A stretch of DNA of 16,823 bases from Anaerolineaceae bacterium (GTDB lineage: Bacteria; Chloroflexota; Anaerolineae; Anaerolineales; Anaerolineaceae): positions 1-16,823 of the forward strand of contig JACZIY010000732.1 of the NCBI GenBank assembly GCA_014860845.1, in the 5' to 3' direction. Within the stretch, counting starts at the first letter, position 1. Each line of letters starts with the position of its first letter. The translations under genes were made by a program, and so were the position numbers. The notes under the pieces were generated by a model. The model worked only from the letters and a program-made list of their open reading frames with translations. It had not been told where the DNA came from and ran no database searches. This document shows, piece after piece, positions 1-6,956 of the stretch.

Positions 1-59
1 AGTTGGTTATACCATTCTGAAAAATTTTCACTTTGTTTTGGGAGTTTTTCTTCGCTCAT
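1..59 (-). CDS. proS: Prolyl-tRNA synthetase, N-terminal fragment (runs off left edge)
   Basis: Only about 19 codons are present, starting at the ATG whose complement lies at 57-59. The peptide begins MSEEKLPKQSENFSEWYNQL. The pattern 'LPKQSE-FSEWY' is what I recall from the N-terminus of the archaeal/eukaryotic-type prolyl-tRNA synthetases (ProRS without the bacterial editing insertion), which charge tRNA-Pro in the cytoplasm. A purine-rich AGGAAAG lies upstream on the minus strand as a plausible ribosome binding site. The gene follows the LOG-family gene after 32 bases in the same direction, so it is probably the last visible member of the gmd-to-proS cluster. The call rests on a short peptide, and the catalytic domain is outside the window. 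Confidence 0.7.
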   Translation of the reverse strand, partial: MSEEKLPKQSENFSEWYNQ

Positions 60-91
60 GTTTCACTTCTTTCCTGTTAGTTTTGAGGGGA

Positions 92-634
92 TTAAATTCT
101 TGTTTCAATTGGTAGATATGAAATGATTTCTTCGATCGTATTGGCATATTTTAAAGTCTCAATACTGGAGGGATGAATATATCCAGCAAGCTCTCGGTAG
201 AATAATGAAAAGATATTCTTCCATTCATCTCCGACCAAAATAATGGGTACTGAAGGAATGGCTTCGATTTGAATTCTGTTCCACATTAGCGCTATTTCAG
301 CCAGAGTACCCGGACCGCCGGGTAGTGCTATGGCTGTATCACAGGAATCAATCAACCTGATCATACGCTCATGTAATGTTTCCAGCTTCCACTCTTCTTT
401 TACCCATGGATTGTGTGAGCGGCTTCGCCAGCGTTCTATTTCATCACAAGTGACTCCAATCACATGTCCACCCATTTCAGCAGCGCCTCTAGATGTTGCT
501 TCCATTGTTCCCATGTAGCCACCCGTCAGCAATGTATGACCAGACTTGGCGAGAGCATGCCCAAGTTTGTAGGCAAATTGATATTCATTACTTTCTGGGA
601 GAGGAGACGAGCCGCCGAATATGGTGATTTTCAT
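92..634 (-). CDS. LOG-family nucleotide 5'-monophosphate phosphoribohydrolase (SLOG/Rossmann fold)
   Basis: A 180-aa protein of the LOG/TIGR00725-like family. Characterised relatives hydrolyse nucleoside 5'-monophosphates, including cytokinin riboside monophosphates, to free base and ribose 5-phosphate. Visible motifs are the N-terminal Rossmann strand with GGSS (residues 7-10), the GGYMGTMEA loop (38-46) and the family hallmark PGGPGTLAE (105-113), which binds phosphate/ribose and supplies the catalytic Glu. The length fits the family. AAAGGA sits just upstream of the ATG. It lies 22 bases after the MazG-like gene on the same strand and 32 bases before proS. Two predicted nucleotide-clearing enzymes side by side suggest a nucleotide-housekeeping role. 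The true substrate cannot be told from sequence; some relatives are annotated only as 'TIGR00730 family Rossmann fold protein' or lysine decarboxylase-like, the latter being a misnomer. Confidence 0.85.
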   Translation of the reverse strand: MKITIFGGSSPLPESNEYQFAYKLGHALAKSGHTLLTGGYMGTMEATSRGAAEMGGHVIGVTCDEIERWRSRSHNPWVKEEWKLETLHERMIRLIDSCDTAIALPGGPGTLAEIALMWNRIQIEAIPSVPIILVGDEWKNIFSLFYRELAGYIHPSSIETLKYANTIEEIISYLPIETRI

Positions 635-656
635 GGTTTATCCTTTAGAATACGTG

Positions 657-977
657 CTATTTTACCGTATTTTGATCCCATTGACGTTCGTAATTTTGTT
701 TGAGTTTCTGATGAATGGCCTTTTCCAGATCTATGTTGCATATTTGACAGAGTTGAAAGAGGTAAAGCGCAACATCTGCTACTTCCCCTTCTAATTTCTC
801 TTTATCATAATCTATTTCGCTCCATTGAAAGTGTTCCAGGACTTCACTGGCTTCCAGGACAAGGGAAATGGCAATATTTTTAGGAGTTTGTGGTCGCTTG
901 CTATCCGGTGTGTACCAACCTTTCGCAGAAACAAAATGATGCATATCATCCGTTAATTGTTTGACGTCTTTCCCCAT
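657..977 (-). CDS. MazG-like nucleotide pyrophosphohydrolase (dCTPase/RS21-C6 type)
   Basis: A 106-aa all-alpha NTP pyrophosphohydrolase of the MazG superfamily, closest in size and pattern to the short RS21-C6/DCTPP1-type enzymes. These cleave dNTPs or modified NTPs to NMP and pyrophosphate. The paired metal-binding motifs are visible: ExxE at 42-45 (EASE, followed by VLEHFQW) and ExxD at 65-68 (EVADVALYLFQL). It is a single-domain form, unlike the roughly 260-aa tandem MazG of E. coli. Start: ATG with TGAGG five bases upstream (minus strand). It ends in TAG. Its position between the phosphatase gene (40-base gap) and the LOG gene (22-base gap) implies co-transcription and a housecleaning role for the nucleotide pool. 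Substrate preference is not predictable here. Confidence 0.85.
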   Translation of the reverse strand: MGKDVKQLTDDMHHFVSAKGWYTPDSKRPQTPKNIAISLVLEASEVLEHFQWSEIDYDKEKLEGEVADVALYLFQLCQICNIDLEKAIHQKLKQNYERQWDQNTVK

Positions 978-1017
978 TGATCCTCACTTATAATTTGTAG
1001 AACTTCCTGAAAATGAA

Positions 1018-1503
1018 TTAGCGATATTCTGGATCATTCAATATCTGGAGAATTTTGGGGAATCCTCTGCTGATCCATTCCTCAATCTCATTCGCCGTGT
1101 TCATGTAATCCTCAAATGTACCACCTATGGGATCTTCGATGTTGATCTCATCACCAGACATTTCTGATAGCATGAACACTTTTTTTGAAAATTCAGGAAA
1201 TTCAATTTGGATTGCTTCTCTATGACCTGATTCCATTGTGAGAATCAAATCAAATTGATTTATTAAATCTTTTGTTATGGCTTGTGATTGATGCAAGCTG
1301 GTATCAAATCCGCGTTGAGCCATTGCTTTGACACCTGAAGGGGTGGCGGGATGACCATTTTCAGCCCACGTACCTGCGGATTGAACGATCCAATTGGTTG
1401 GGAGGTCCATACTTTTCACGTAATCTTTCATAATAGCTTCAGCCATTGGAGAGCGACATTGATTAGCAGTGCAAACGAAAAGTATGGATCTCTCTTCTGA
1501 CAT
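1018..1503 (-). CDS. Low-molecular-weight protein tyrosine phosphatase
   Basis: A 161-aa LMW-PTP. The P-loop C-X5-R-S is CTANQCRS (Cys11 nucleophile, Arg17, Ser18) near the N-terminus, and the general acid Asp124 lies in an EDP motif near the C-terminus, as usual for the fold. I chose the ATG at 1501-1503, which puts the P-loop 10 residues from the start, as in family members. The frame stays open upstream to 1584, but that extension lies inside gmd and looks non-native. The chosen start follows the gmd stop by one base, so translation is probably coupled. Bacterial relatives next to sugar-nucleotide genes often dephosphorylate tyrosine kinases or UDP-sugar enzymes that control exopolysaccharide export. 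No kinase is visible here. ArsC-type arsenate reductase shares this fold and is a less likely alternative. Confidence 0.88.
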   Translation of the reverse strand: MSEERSILFVCTANQCRSPMAEAIMKDYVKSMDLPTNWIVQSAGTWAENGHPATPSGVKAMAQRGFDTSLHQSQAITKDLINQFDLILTMESGHREAIQIEFPEFSKKVFMLSEMSGDEINIEDPIGGTFEDYMNTANEIEEWISRGFPKILQILNDPEYR

Positions 1504-1504
1504 A

Positions 1505-2575
1505 TTAACGATCCATGCTAACCACCTGGCTATCCCAACGATGCCAGCGGCCATGATGTTTTTCCAGAAGAGATTTACCTTCACCTGGGGATTCTAAATC
1601 GACCAATTCCATATCTGCATCGACCATAATTCTGACCAATTCTTTGAAGGAAACACGAGGTGTCCAGCCAATTTCCCGGATCGCCTTTGAGGGGTCGGCC
1701 AACAAATAGTCGACTTCATTAGGTCGAAAATAACGTGGATCAATACGAACATACTCATGCCAATCCAGGTTCAAATAACCGAATGATTCATCCAGGAATT
1801 CACGTACAGAATGGGCTTCACCAGTTCCGATCACAAAATCACCGGCTTCATCATGTTGCATCATTTTCCACATAGCTGCTACATAATCAGGGGCATAACC
1901 CCAATCGCGCTTGGCGTCCAGATTCCCTAGATATAGGTGTTTTTGAGTGCCTTTTACAATATTTGCTAAAGCACGAGTGATTTTTCGGGTCACGAAAGTT
2001 TCTCCACGACGGGGAGATTCGTGATTGAACAGAATTCCATTACTGGCAAAAATGCCATAACCATCACGATATTGTTTTGTAATCCAGTAAGCATACAATT
2101 TTGCTGCTGCATAGGGGCTTTGTGGGCGGAATGGAGTGTCTTCATTTTGAGGAGGATATGAAGACCCATACAATTCACTGGAGGAAGCCTGATAAAATCT
2201 GGCTTTCAGTCCACTCTTTCTAATGGCTTCCAGAATTCGAATGGTTCCCAAACCGGTGACATCGCCAGTATATTCGGGCATGTCGAAACTTACACGAACG
2301 TGGCTTTGTGCTGCAAGATTATAAACTTCATCAGGACGGACGTTGTAAATGACATCCAGAAGTGCTTCTGATTGGGAAACGTCGCCATAATGGAGGGTTA
2401 AATTAACCTCCTCACCGGTATTATGCGGATCATGATAGATATGGTCAATACGTCGTGTATTGAAGGTGCTGGCTCGACGGATCAACCCATGAACCTCATA
2501 ACCCTTGGCCAATAATAGTTCAGCTAAATATGAACCATCCTGGCCAGTTATTCCTGTGATAAGCGCTTTTTTCAA
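1505..2575 (-). CDS. gmd: GDP-mannose 4,6-dehydratase (TTG start)
   Basis: A 356-aa extended short-chain dehydrogenase converting GDP-D-mannose to GDP-4-keto-6-deoxymannose, the precursor of GDP-fucose, GDP-rhamnose or GDP-perosamine used in surface glycans. The NADP-binding GxxGxxG is at residues 8-14 (GITGQDG), the catalytic Ser/Glu pair lies in SSSE (131-134), and the YxxxK pair is Tyr155/Lys159. The RR pair at 33-34 after strand 2 fits NADP preference. Length matches the family. The start codon is TTG: an AGGAGG ribosome binding site lies five bases upstream and no better ATG sits at the N-terminus. No GDP-fucose synthase or rmd-type reductase is next to it, so the final sugar is unknown. 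It is the first gene of the cluster, directly behind a strong promoter. Confidence 0.95.
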   Translation of the reverse strand: MKKALITGITGQDGSYLAELLLAKGYEVHGLIRRASTFNTRRIDHIYHDPHNTGEEVNLTLHYGDVSQSEALLDVIYNVRPDEVYNLAAQSHVRVSFDMPEYTGDVTGLGTIRILEAIRKSGLKARFYQASSSELYGSSYPPQNEDTPFRPQSPYAAAKLYAYWITKQYRDGYGIFASNGILFNHESPRRGETFVTRKITRALANIVKGTQKHLYLGNLDAKRDWGYAPDYVAAMWKMMQHDEAGDFVIGTGEAHSVREFLDESFGYLNLDWHEYVRIDPRYFRPNEVDYLLADPSKAIREIGWTPRVSFKELVRIMVDADMELVDLESPGEGKSLLEKHHGRWHRWDSQVVSMDR

Positions 2576-2580
2576 TGAAA

Positions 2581-2586
2581 CCTCCT
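2581..2586 (-). promoter_or_regulatory. Shine-Dalgarno for gmd (decides the TTG start)
   Basis: On the minus strand AGGAGG is followed by five bases and then TTG. The full anti-16S match at ideal spacing supports initiation at TTG, in line with the conserved N-terminus of the dehydratase. Confidence 0.8.
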
Positions 2587-2631
2587 GAAACCCAATAAAC
2601 TGGGTAATTGTCTATTTTCATGTTGAAATCA

Positions 2632-2660
2632 AGTATAACGACAGGCCTGCTGACTGTCAA
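2632..2660 (-). promoter_or_regulatory. Sigma-70-type promoter of the gmd-ptp-mazG-LOG-proS cluster
   Basis: Minus strand: -35 TTGACA (2655-2660, perfect consensus), 17-base spacer, -10 TATACT (2632-2637, one mismatch). The predicted start of transcription is near 2625, giving a leader of about 50 nt before gmd. The leader contains a small dyad, ACCCA-N6-TGGGT (2590-2605). The spacer holds the palindrome CAGGCCTG, and GACAG/CTGTC arms flank it across the -35 edge, which could be an operator. Promoter position downstream of the clpC terminator fits an independent unit. Confidence 0.75.
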
Positions 2661-2746
2661 ACAGTATGAATTCTTGAAATATAAATGTGATCAATTTGGT
2701 ATTACTCAGAAAATTTTATCATTAGAATCGATTTTTATTGAGAAAT

Positions 2747-2784
2747 AAAAAATCCAGGTTTGAACTAAATCAAACCTGGATTTT
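2747..2784 (-). terminator. Rho-independent terminator of clpC
   Basis: A perfect 13-bp stem pairs AATCCAGGTTTGA (2751-2763) with 2770-2782 around a 6-base loop, extendable by A:T pairs. On the minus strand it is followed by a T run. It lies 20 bases past the clpC stop and ahead of the gmd promoter. Confidence 0.9.
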
Positions 2785-2804
2785 CTGCTCATTGGAAGGA
2801 GCCT

Positions 2805-5267
2805 CTATTCGGGATCCTGGGAAGTGCCTTCCGTTGTTTCTTTCTTGGAAAATTCCAGTTTATTGGTTTCCGTATTTAGTTCGACTGAAATCACATCTCC
2901 GTCGTGAAATTCTCCTGCCAGAATGCTGACAGAAAGTGGACTTTCTACAAATTTTTGTAAGGCTCTGCGTAATGGTCGTGCACCAAACATGGAATCATAG
3001 CCTTCATTTGCCAACCAATCCCGGGCGGCTTCACTCAACACAACTTGAATGCCATTCTCTTGTAGACGATCCTGAATTTCCTTCATTTGTAAAATGACGA
3101 TATCTTTGACCTGTTCTACTGTGAGCGGTGAGAACATGATAATTTCATCAATCCGGTTGATGAATTCTGGGCGGAAAGTGCTTTTAAGGGCTTTCTGAAT
3201 ATTTTCATGGGCATCCCGTTCATCATTGTCACTGGATAAGAAACCCAAAGTACCACCCTTTTTCACAAATTCCGTTCCCAGGTTGGAAGTCATGATCAAC
3301 ACTGTGTTGCGGAAGTCGACCTGATGACCCTGTCCATCGGTGAGTCTGCCATCATCTAAAATCTGGAGTAATGAGTTCCATACTTCGGGATGGGCTTTTT
3401 CAATTTCATCAAACAGGATCACACGATAAGGACGGCGGCGAACAGCTTCGGTTAACTGGCCACCTTCTTCATAACCGACATAACCTGGAGGAGCCCCAAA
3501 CAGGCGCGAGGCTGTGTGTTGTTCACGATATTCACTCATATCCAATCGTACCAGAGCATCTTCATCACCAAACATGAATAAAGCTAAGGCTTTGGCAAGT
3601 TCAGTTTTACCAACACCTGAAGGTCCAATGAAAATAAATGACCCAATTGGTCGGCGTGGATCTTTCAACCCAGAACGGGCTCGTCGAATAGCATCCGATA
3701 TCGCTTTAACTGCTTCATCCTGACCAATGATATTCTCGTGTAATCTTTCTTCCATGTGCAATAATTTTTCAGATTCTGTTTCCATCATCTGATTAACCGG
3801 GATACCTGTCCACTGGGCAACAACCTGTGCAATATCGTCAATGTCCACGACCTCATCCAATTGATGTTCAGCTTCCCATTTATCACGCTGCTCATCAAAT
3901 TCTGTTTGTAGTCGTAATCGTTCCGCTTTCATACGGGCAGCGCGTTCATAATCGCGTTCCACACCTGCTTTTTCTTCTTCAGCAGCTAATCGATCTAACT
4001 CAGATTTCGTTTTTTTCAATTCAGCTGGTAAAGAGTAAAGCGCTACCCGTAATTTTGCGGCAGCTTCATCCATCAGATCGATTGCTTTGTCCGGTAATCT
4101 TCTGTCAGTGACATATTGAGAAGATAACCTGGCAGCAGACACCAAGGCTTCATCCGCAAATCGAACTTTATGATGGGCTTCATACCGGTCACGTAGTCCA
4201 AATAACATCTGAATCGTATCTTCCACAGATGGTTCGTCCACAAATACCGGAGCAAATCGTCTTTCCAATGCAGAGTCTTTTTCAATATGTTTGTGAAACT
4301 CGTCCAACGTAGTCGCACCAATACATTGCAATTCACCACGTGCCAAAGCTGGCTTAAGCATGTTGGAAGCATCCATCGCTCCCTGGGCTGCACCCGCCCC
4401 GACGACCGTATGCAATTCATCGATGAAAAGAATAACTTCTCCCGCAGAACGCTGCACTTCCTCAATGGCGGCTTTCAGGCGCTCTTCAAATTCACCTCTG
4501 AAGCGTGAACCAGCAATCATGGCGCTTAGATCCAATGAAATCACCTTTTTCCCCATCAGGATTTCAGGAATATCATTTGAAGCGATCTTTTGTGCCAATC
4601 CTTCAACGATCGCTGTTTTGCCAACACCTGCTTCCCCAATGAGGACAGGATTGTTTTTGGTTCTTCGGGAAAGAATTTGCATGACCCGCAAAATTTCATT
4701 ATCACGGCCAATGACAGGGTCTAATTTCCCTTCACGAGCTTGTGTGGTTAGATCACGAGAATATTTTTCGAGACTACGATAGCGTGTTTCAGCTTGAGGA
4801 TCGGTTACTCTTTGACCTCCGCGCAATTGATTAATGGCTTCGACAACTCTTTCTCGATTGATACCTGAGCCCTCCAGAAGGCGAGCTGCAGGTGTGTTCT
4901 TTTCGCTTAGAATCGCAAGGAAAATATGTTCAGTTGATATGTACTCATCTTTTAATCGACTGGCTTCTTCATTGGCAAGATCGATAATTCTTTTGACACG
5001 TGGAGTAATAAATACCTGCCCGGCCCCACCGCCAAAAATACTGGCTTTTGGGCTGGTACGAAGGATGTAATCCAACCGTTCTTCAAGAATACTGGGGTCG
5101 ATTTTTAAAATCTCTAAAATTTGAGGGATAACTCCCTCCGGTTGCTCTATAAGGGCTAAAAGTATGTGCTCCGTATCGATTTGGTTGTGACCGTATCTTT
5201 GAATGATCTCGGCTGCTCTTTGGGCAGCTTCCTGAGCACGTTCTGTAAATCGGTCAAATCTCATCAT
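2805..5267 (-). CDS. clpC: ATP-dependent Clp protease ATP-binding subunit ClpC
   Basis: An 820-aa class I HSP100 unfoldase that feeds substrates to ClpP in cytosolic protein quality control. Order of parts: two Clp-N repeats (about 5-70 and 80-148); AAA-1 with Walker A GEAGVGKT (211-218) and Walker B ILFIDE (279-284); a short coiled middle region with a UVR-type motif around 438-460 ([11 protein letters not shown]), which marks ClpC rather than ClpB; AAA-2 with Walker A GPSGVGKT (548-555) and Walker B ILFDE (617-621); and a ClpP-docking LGF tripeptide at 674-676. The long ClpB M-domain is absent. The start has two adjacent ATGs behind GGAAGGA; the second (5262-5264) is equally possible. Partners CtsR, McsA and McsB are not adjacent, and I see no CtsR-type heptad repeat or CIRCE element upstream. 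The gene has its own terminator and appears monocistronic. Confidence 0.97.
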   Translation of the reverse strand: MMRFDRFTERAQEAAQRAAEIIQRYGHNQIDTEHILLALIEQPEGVIPQILEILKIDPSILEERLDYILRTSPKASIFGGGAGQVFITPRVKRIIDLANEEASRLKDEYISTEHIFLAILSEKNTPAARLLEGSGINRERVVEAINQLRGGQRVTDPQAETRYRSLEKYSRDLTTQAREGKLDPVIGRDNEILRVMQILSRRTKNNPVLIGEAGVGKTAIVEGLAQKIASNDIPEILMGKKVISLDLSAMIAGSRFRGEFEERLKAAIEEVQRSAGEVILFIDELHTVVGAGAAQGAMDASNMLKPALARGELQCIGATTLDEFHKHIEKDSALERRFAPVFVDEPSVEDTIQMLFGLRDRYEAHHKVRFADEALVSAARLSSQYVTDRRLPDKAIDLMDEAAAKLRVALYSLPAELKKTKSELDRLAAEEEKAGVERDYERAARMKAERLRLQTEFDEQRDKWEAEHQLDEVVDIDDIAQVVAQWTGIPVNQMMETESEKLLHMEERLHENIIGQDEAVKAISDAIRRARSGLKDPRRPIGSFIFIGPSGVGKTELAKALALFMFGDEDALVRLDMSEYREQHTASRLFGAPPGYVGYEEGGQLTEAVRRRPYRVILFDEIEKAHPEVWNSLLQILDDGRLTDGQGHQVDFRNTVLIMTSNLGTEFVKKGGTLGFLSSDNDERDAHENIQKALKSTFRPEFINRIDEIIMFSPLTVEQVKDIVILQMKEIQDRLQENGIQVVLSEAARDWLANEGYDSMFGARPLRRALQKFVESPLSVSILAGEFHDGDVISVELNTETNKLEFSKKETTEGTSQDPE

Positions 5268-5322
5268 ATGGGTATTGTCCTTCCATTATGCATGCTTCAT
5301 ACACAGTTCTATATTATGTAGG

Positions 5323-5331
5323 ATTATATCA
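5323..5331 (-). promoter_or_regulatory. Extended -10 promoter of clpC
   Basis: Minus strand reads TGATATAAT: a consensus TATAAT (5323-5328) with the TGn extension. No recognisable -35 lies 16-18 bases upstream, which suits an extended -10 promoter. Transcription would start near 5316, giving a leader of about 50 nt. An inverted repeat GATGC-N8-GCATC (5338-5355) occupies the -35 region and could be an operator. Confidence 0.6.
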
Positions 5332-5396
5332 AAATCTGATGCTTTACATTGCATCTTTTATTAGAAGCGTATAAGAATTTCGATAGAGAATTCATC

Positions 5397-5427
5397 ATCC
5401 TGTTGCAGGATCTACCAATATCATTGG
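5397..5427. repeat. Two adjacent dyads in the clpC/GNAT divergent intergenic region
   Basis: ATCCTG-TTG-CAGGAT (5397-5411, perfect 6-bp arms) is followed three bases later by CCAAT-ATC-ATTGG (5415-5427, perfect 5-bp arms). Neither is followed by a T run suited to a terminator. They lie between two divergent start codons and may be protein-binding sites for either gene. Short arms in AT-rich DNA can occur by chance. Confidence 0.4.
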
Positions 5428-5492
5428 AAATTTTGCATTTAGAGAAAAGATTCATTTTGTTTATCCATTTCAGTGGTGTAAAATAAAATCGA

Positions 5493-6479
5493 ATGAATGA
5501 TGAATCAGGAAATAGGGCAGGACAAATTCGGGCATTGAATCCGAGTACTGATCTACGAGCGATTGCTGATCTGGTTGAATTATGTTTTAAAGACACGATC
5601 GATGATGATGGTCTGGACTATATTCGATACTTAAGAAAATTAGCATCCGACAATAGCAGTATATATTTGGGAGTAGGGCGTCCGCAGCACACATTTGCAC
5701 CGATTCAAGGTTTTGTGTATGAGGTTGATGGACGCATTGTTGGAAATTTATCGATGATTCCATTTCATAAAAATGGAGATTTTGTTTATTTGATCGCCAA
5801 TGTGGCTGTTCATCCTGAATTTCGCAGGCGGCGGATTGCTTTTGACTTAACTGCCAGATCGTTGAAATATGCCAGAGAAAAATCAGCTAAAAGTACTTGG
5901 CTGCAGGTTCGTGACGATAATCCCCCAGCCATAGATCTATATAAACAAATGGGGTTCGTGGAACGATGTCGGCGTTCAACCTATACAATCAAATCCAGAA
6001 AGAGGTTGCCTGCATTCAAAGGATTGAATCTTAAGATTGGAAAAAGAAAAAATTTAGAATGGGATAGGCAAAAGTATCTGATGCAGGAAATTTATCCTGA
6101 GGAAATCCGTTGGAATGTGGGGTTGAAAGAAAAAAGATTTTTACCAGGTACCTGGAATGGACTATCGAGATTTTTTTCCGGGATATCCATCTCCCACATC
6201 AGTATCTATGAAGGAAATAAATTGCTTGGTTTTGCATCTTTAGAAAGAACCACACTGTTTGCTGATAATCTTTGGATAGTGGCAGAAGAAAATCATGAAG
6301 AAGATGTAATTTATGCTGCTGTCCCTCATTTTCGATCATCAACAATAGACATAAGACCTCAAACCATAAATTATCCTGTTGATCGAGCTGAAAATGCATT
6401 TATCAGTTTAGGTTTTGAAAAAAATCACACATTAATCTGGATGGAAGAAACAATTTCACCAACAGGTTTTCTCTCTTAG
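5493..6479 (+). CDS. GNAT-family N-acetyltransferase, probably tandem domain
   Basis: A 328-aa protein. The first half is a recognisable GNAT (acyl-CoA-dependent N-acetyltransferase) domain: a beta-strand pair at about 72-110, the acetyl-CoA pyrophosphate loop in motif A (VAVHPEFRRRRIAFDL, about 104-119), and motif B with NPPAIDLYKQMGF (143-155). In the loop the usual R/Q-x-x-G-x-G/A appears as RRRRIA, so the glycine is replaced. The second half (about 190-325) has the spacing of a second, degenerate GNAT fold ending in a SLGF-like segment, with no clear CoA loop. The substrate is unknown. No good Shine-Dalgarno precedes the ATG; a TAAAAT hexamer at 5479-5484 would start RNA almost at the start codon, so a leaderless message is possible. 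It diverges from clpC and is followed after 54 bases by a membrane-protein gene. Confidence 0.8.
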   Translation: MNDESGNRAGQIRALNPSTDLRAIADLVELCFKDTIDDDGLDYIRYLRKLASDNSSIYLGVGRPQHTFAPIQGFVYEVDGRIVGNLSMIPFHKNGDFVYLIANVAVHPEFRRRRIAFDLTARSLKYAREKSAKSTWLQVRDDNPPAIDLYKQMGFVERCRRSTYTIKSRKRLPAFKGLNLKIGKRKNLEWDRQKYLMQEIYPEEIRWNVGLKEKRFLPGTWNGLSRFFSGISISHISIYEGNKLLGFASLERTTLFADNLWIVAEENHEEDVIYAAVPHFRSSTIDIRPQTINYPVDRAENAFISLGFEKNHTLIWMEETISPTGFLS

Positions 6480-6521
6480 GTAAATGCAACTAAACCAGTA
6501 AAAAAACGTATTTAATTAATG

Positions 6522-6527
6522 AAGGAG
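6522..6527 (+). promoter_or_regulatory. Shine-Dalgarno setting the start of the YvlD-like gene
   Basis: AAGGAG lies six bases before the ATG at 6534. An in-frame ATG at 6519 overlaps this site and would have no ribosome binding site, so the downstream ATG is preferred. Confidence 0.8.
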
Positions 6528-6533
6528 ATAAAG

Positions 6534-6926
6534 ATGAAAAAATTGCTTATTCGATTAGGAATCAATGCGGTCGCATTATATGCAGCGGTAGCATTGTTAG
6601 ATGGTCGCGGTATCAATCCTCAAAATGAAAACTGGTTGAGTTTTGTTTGGCTGGCATTAATTTTCGGCTTGGTTAACGCCATCATTAAACCAATGTTGGT
6701 TATTATGAGTTGTCCACTTTTAATCCTGACTTTGGGATTGGGAACACTTGTCATTAATACTTTGATGTTTTTAATGGCCGGCTGGATTGGTACTCACTTC
6801 CAGGTGGGTTTTACTGTTGATAGTTTTTGGGTAGGATTGATCGGTGCTATTATTGTCAGCATCGTCAGTTTTGTATTAACTGGTTTATTCAAGGATGATC
6901 TGAAGAATCGATCCCATAATAAATAA
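6534..6926 (+). CDS. YvlD-like / 'phage holin family' four-helix membrane protein (PF04020 type)
   Basis: A 130-aa integral membrane protein with four hydrophobic segments at about 4-22, 34-58, 60-84 and 94-118 and a short basic tail (DDLKNRSHNK). Its size, the 'FGLVNAIIKPML' stretch after helix 2 and the glycine-rich third helix match the PF04020 family (B. subtilis YvlD and relatives). These are labelled holin-like by similarity only, and no lysis role is shown for chromosomal members. The function is unknown; B. subtilis yvlD sits in an envelope-stress operon. It follows the GNAT gene in the same direction and may be co-transcribed. It converges on aor with only 30 bases between the stops and no visible hairpin terminator. 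Confidence 0.8.
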   Translation: MKKLLIRLGINAVALYAAVALLDGRGINPQNENWLSFVWLALIFGLVNAIIKPMLVIMSCPLLILTLGLGTLVINTLMFLMAGWIGTHFQVGFTVDSFWVGLIGAIIVSIVSFVLTGLFKDDLKNRSHNK

Positions 6927-6956
6927 TCAATTTAATTAATAAAACCACCAAAATAA

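Noticed and set aside
1504..1584. Longer N-terminus for the tyrosine phosphatase
   Set aside because: The extension would overlap the end of gmd by about 80 bases and place the P-loop Cys far from its usual position near residue 10. The start at 1503 gives the standard family length.
4360..4782. Long plus-strand open frame opposite clpC
   Set aside because: It is antisense to the conserved AAA-1 region of clpC, shows no recognisable domain and has no ribosome binding site support; it is a shadow of the strong codon bias of clpC.
5268..5492. CIRCE element or CtsR heptad repeats for clpC
   Set aside because: Neither the TTAGCACTC-N9-GAGTGCTAA pattern nor GGTCAAA repeats are present on either strand.
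6519..6533. ATG at 6519 as start of the YvlD-like protein
   Set aside because: This ATG overlaps the AAGGAG site that serves the ATG at 6534 and has no ribosome binding site of its own.
6534..6926. Prophage remnant suggested by the 'holin' label
   Set aside because: PF04020-type proteins are widespread chromosomal membrane proteins; no other phage gene, integrase or attachment repeat is in the window.
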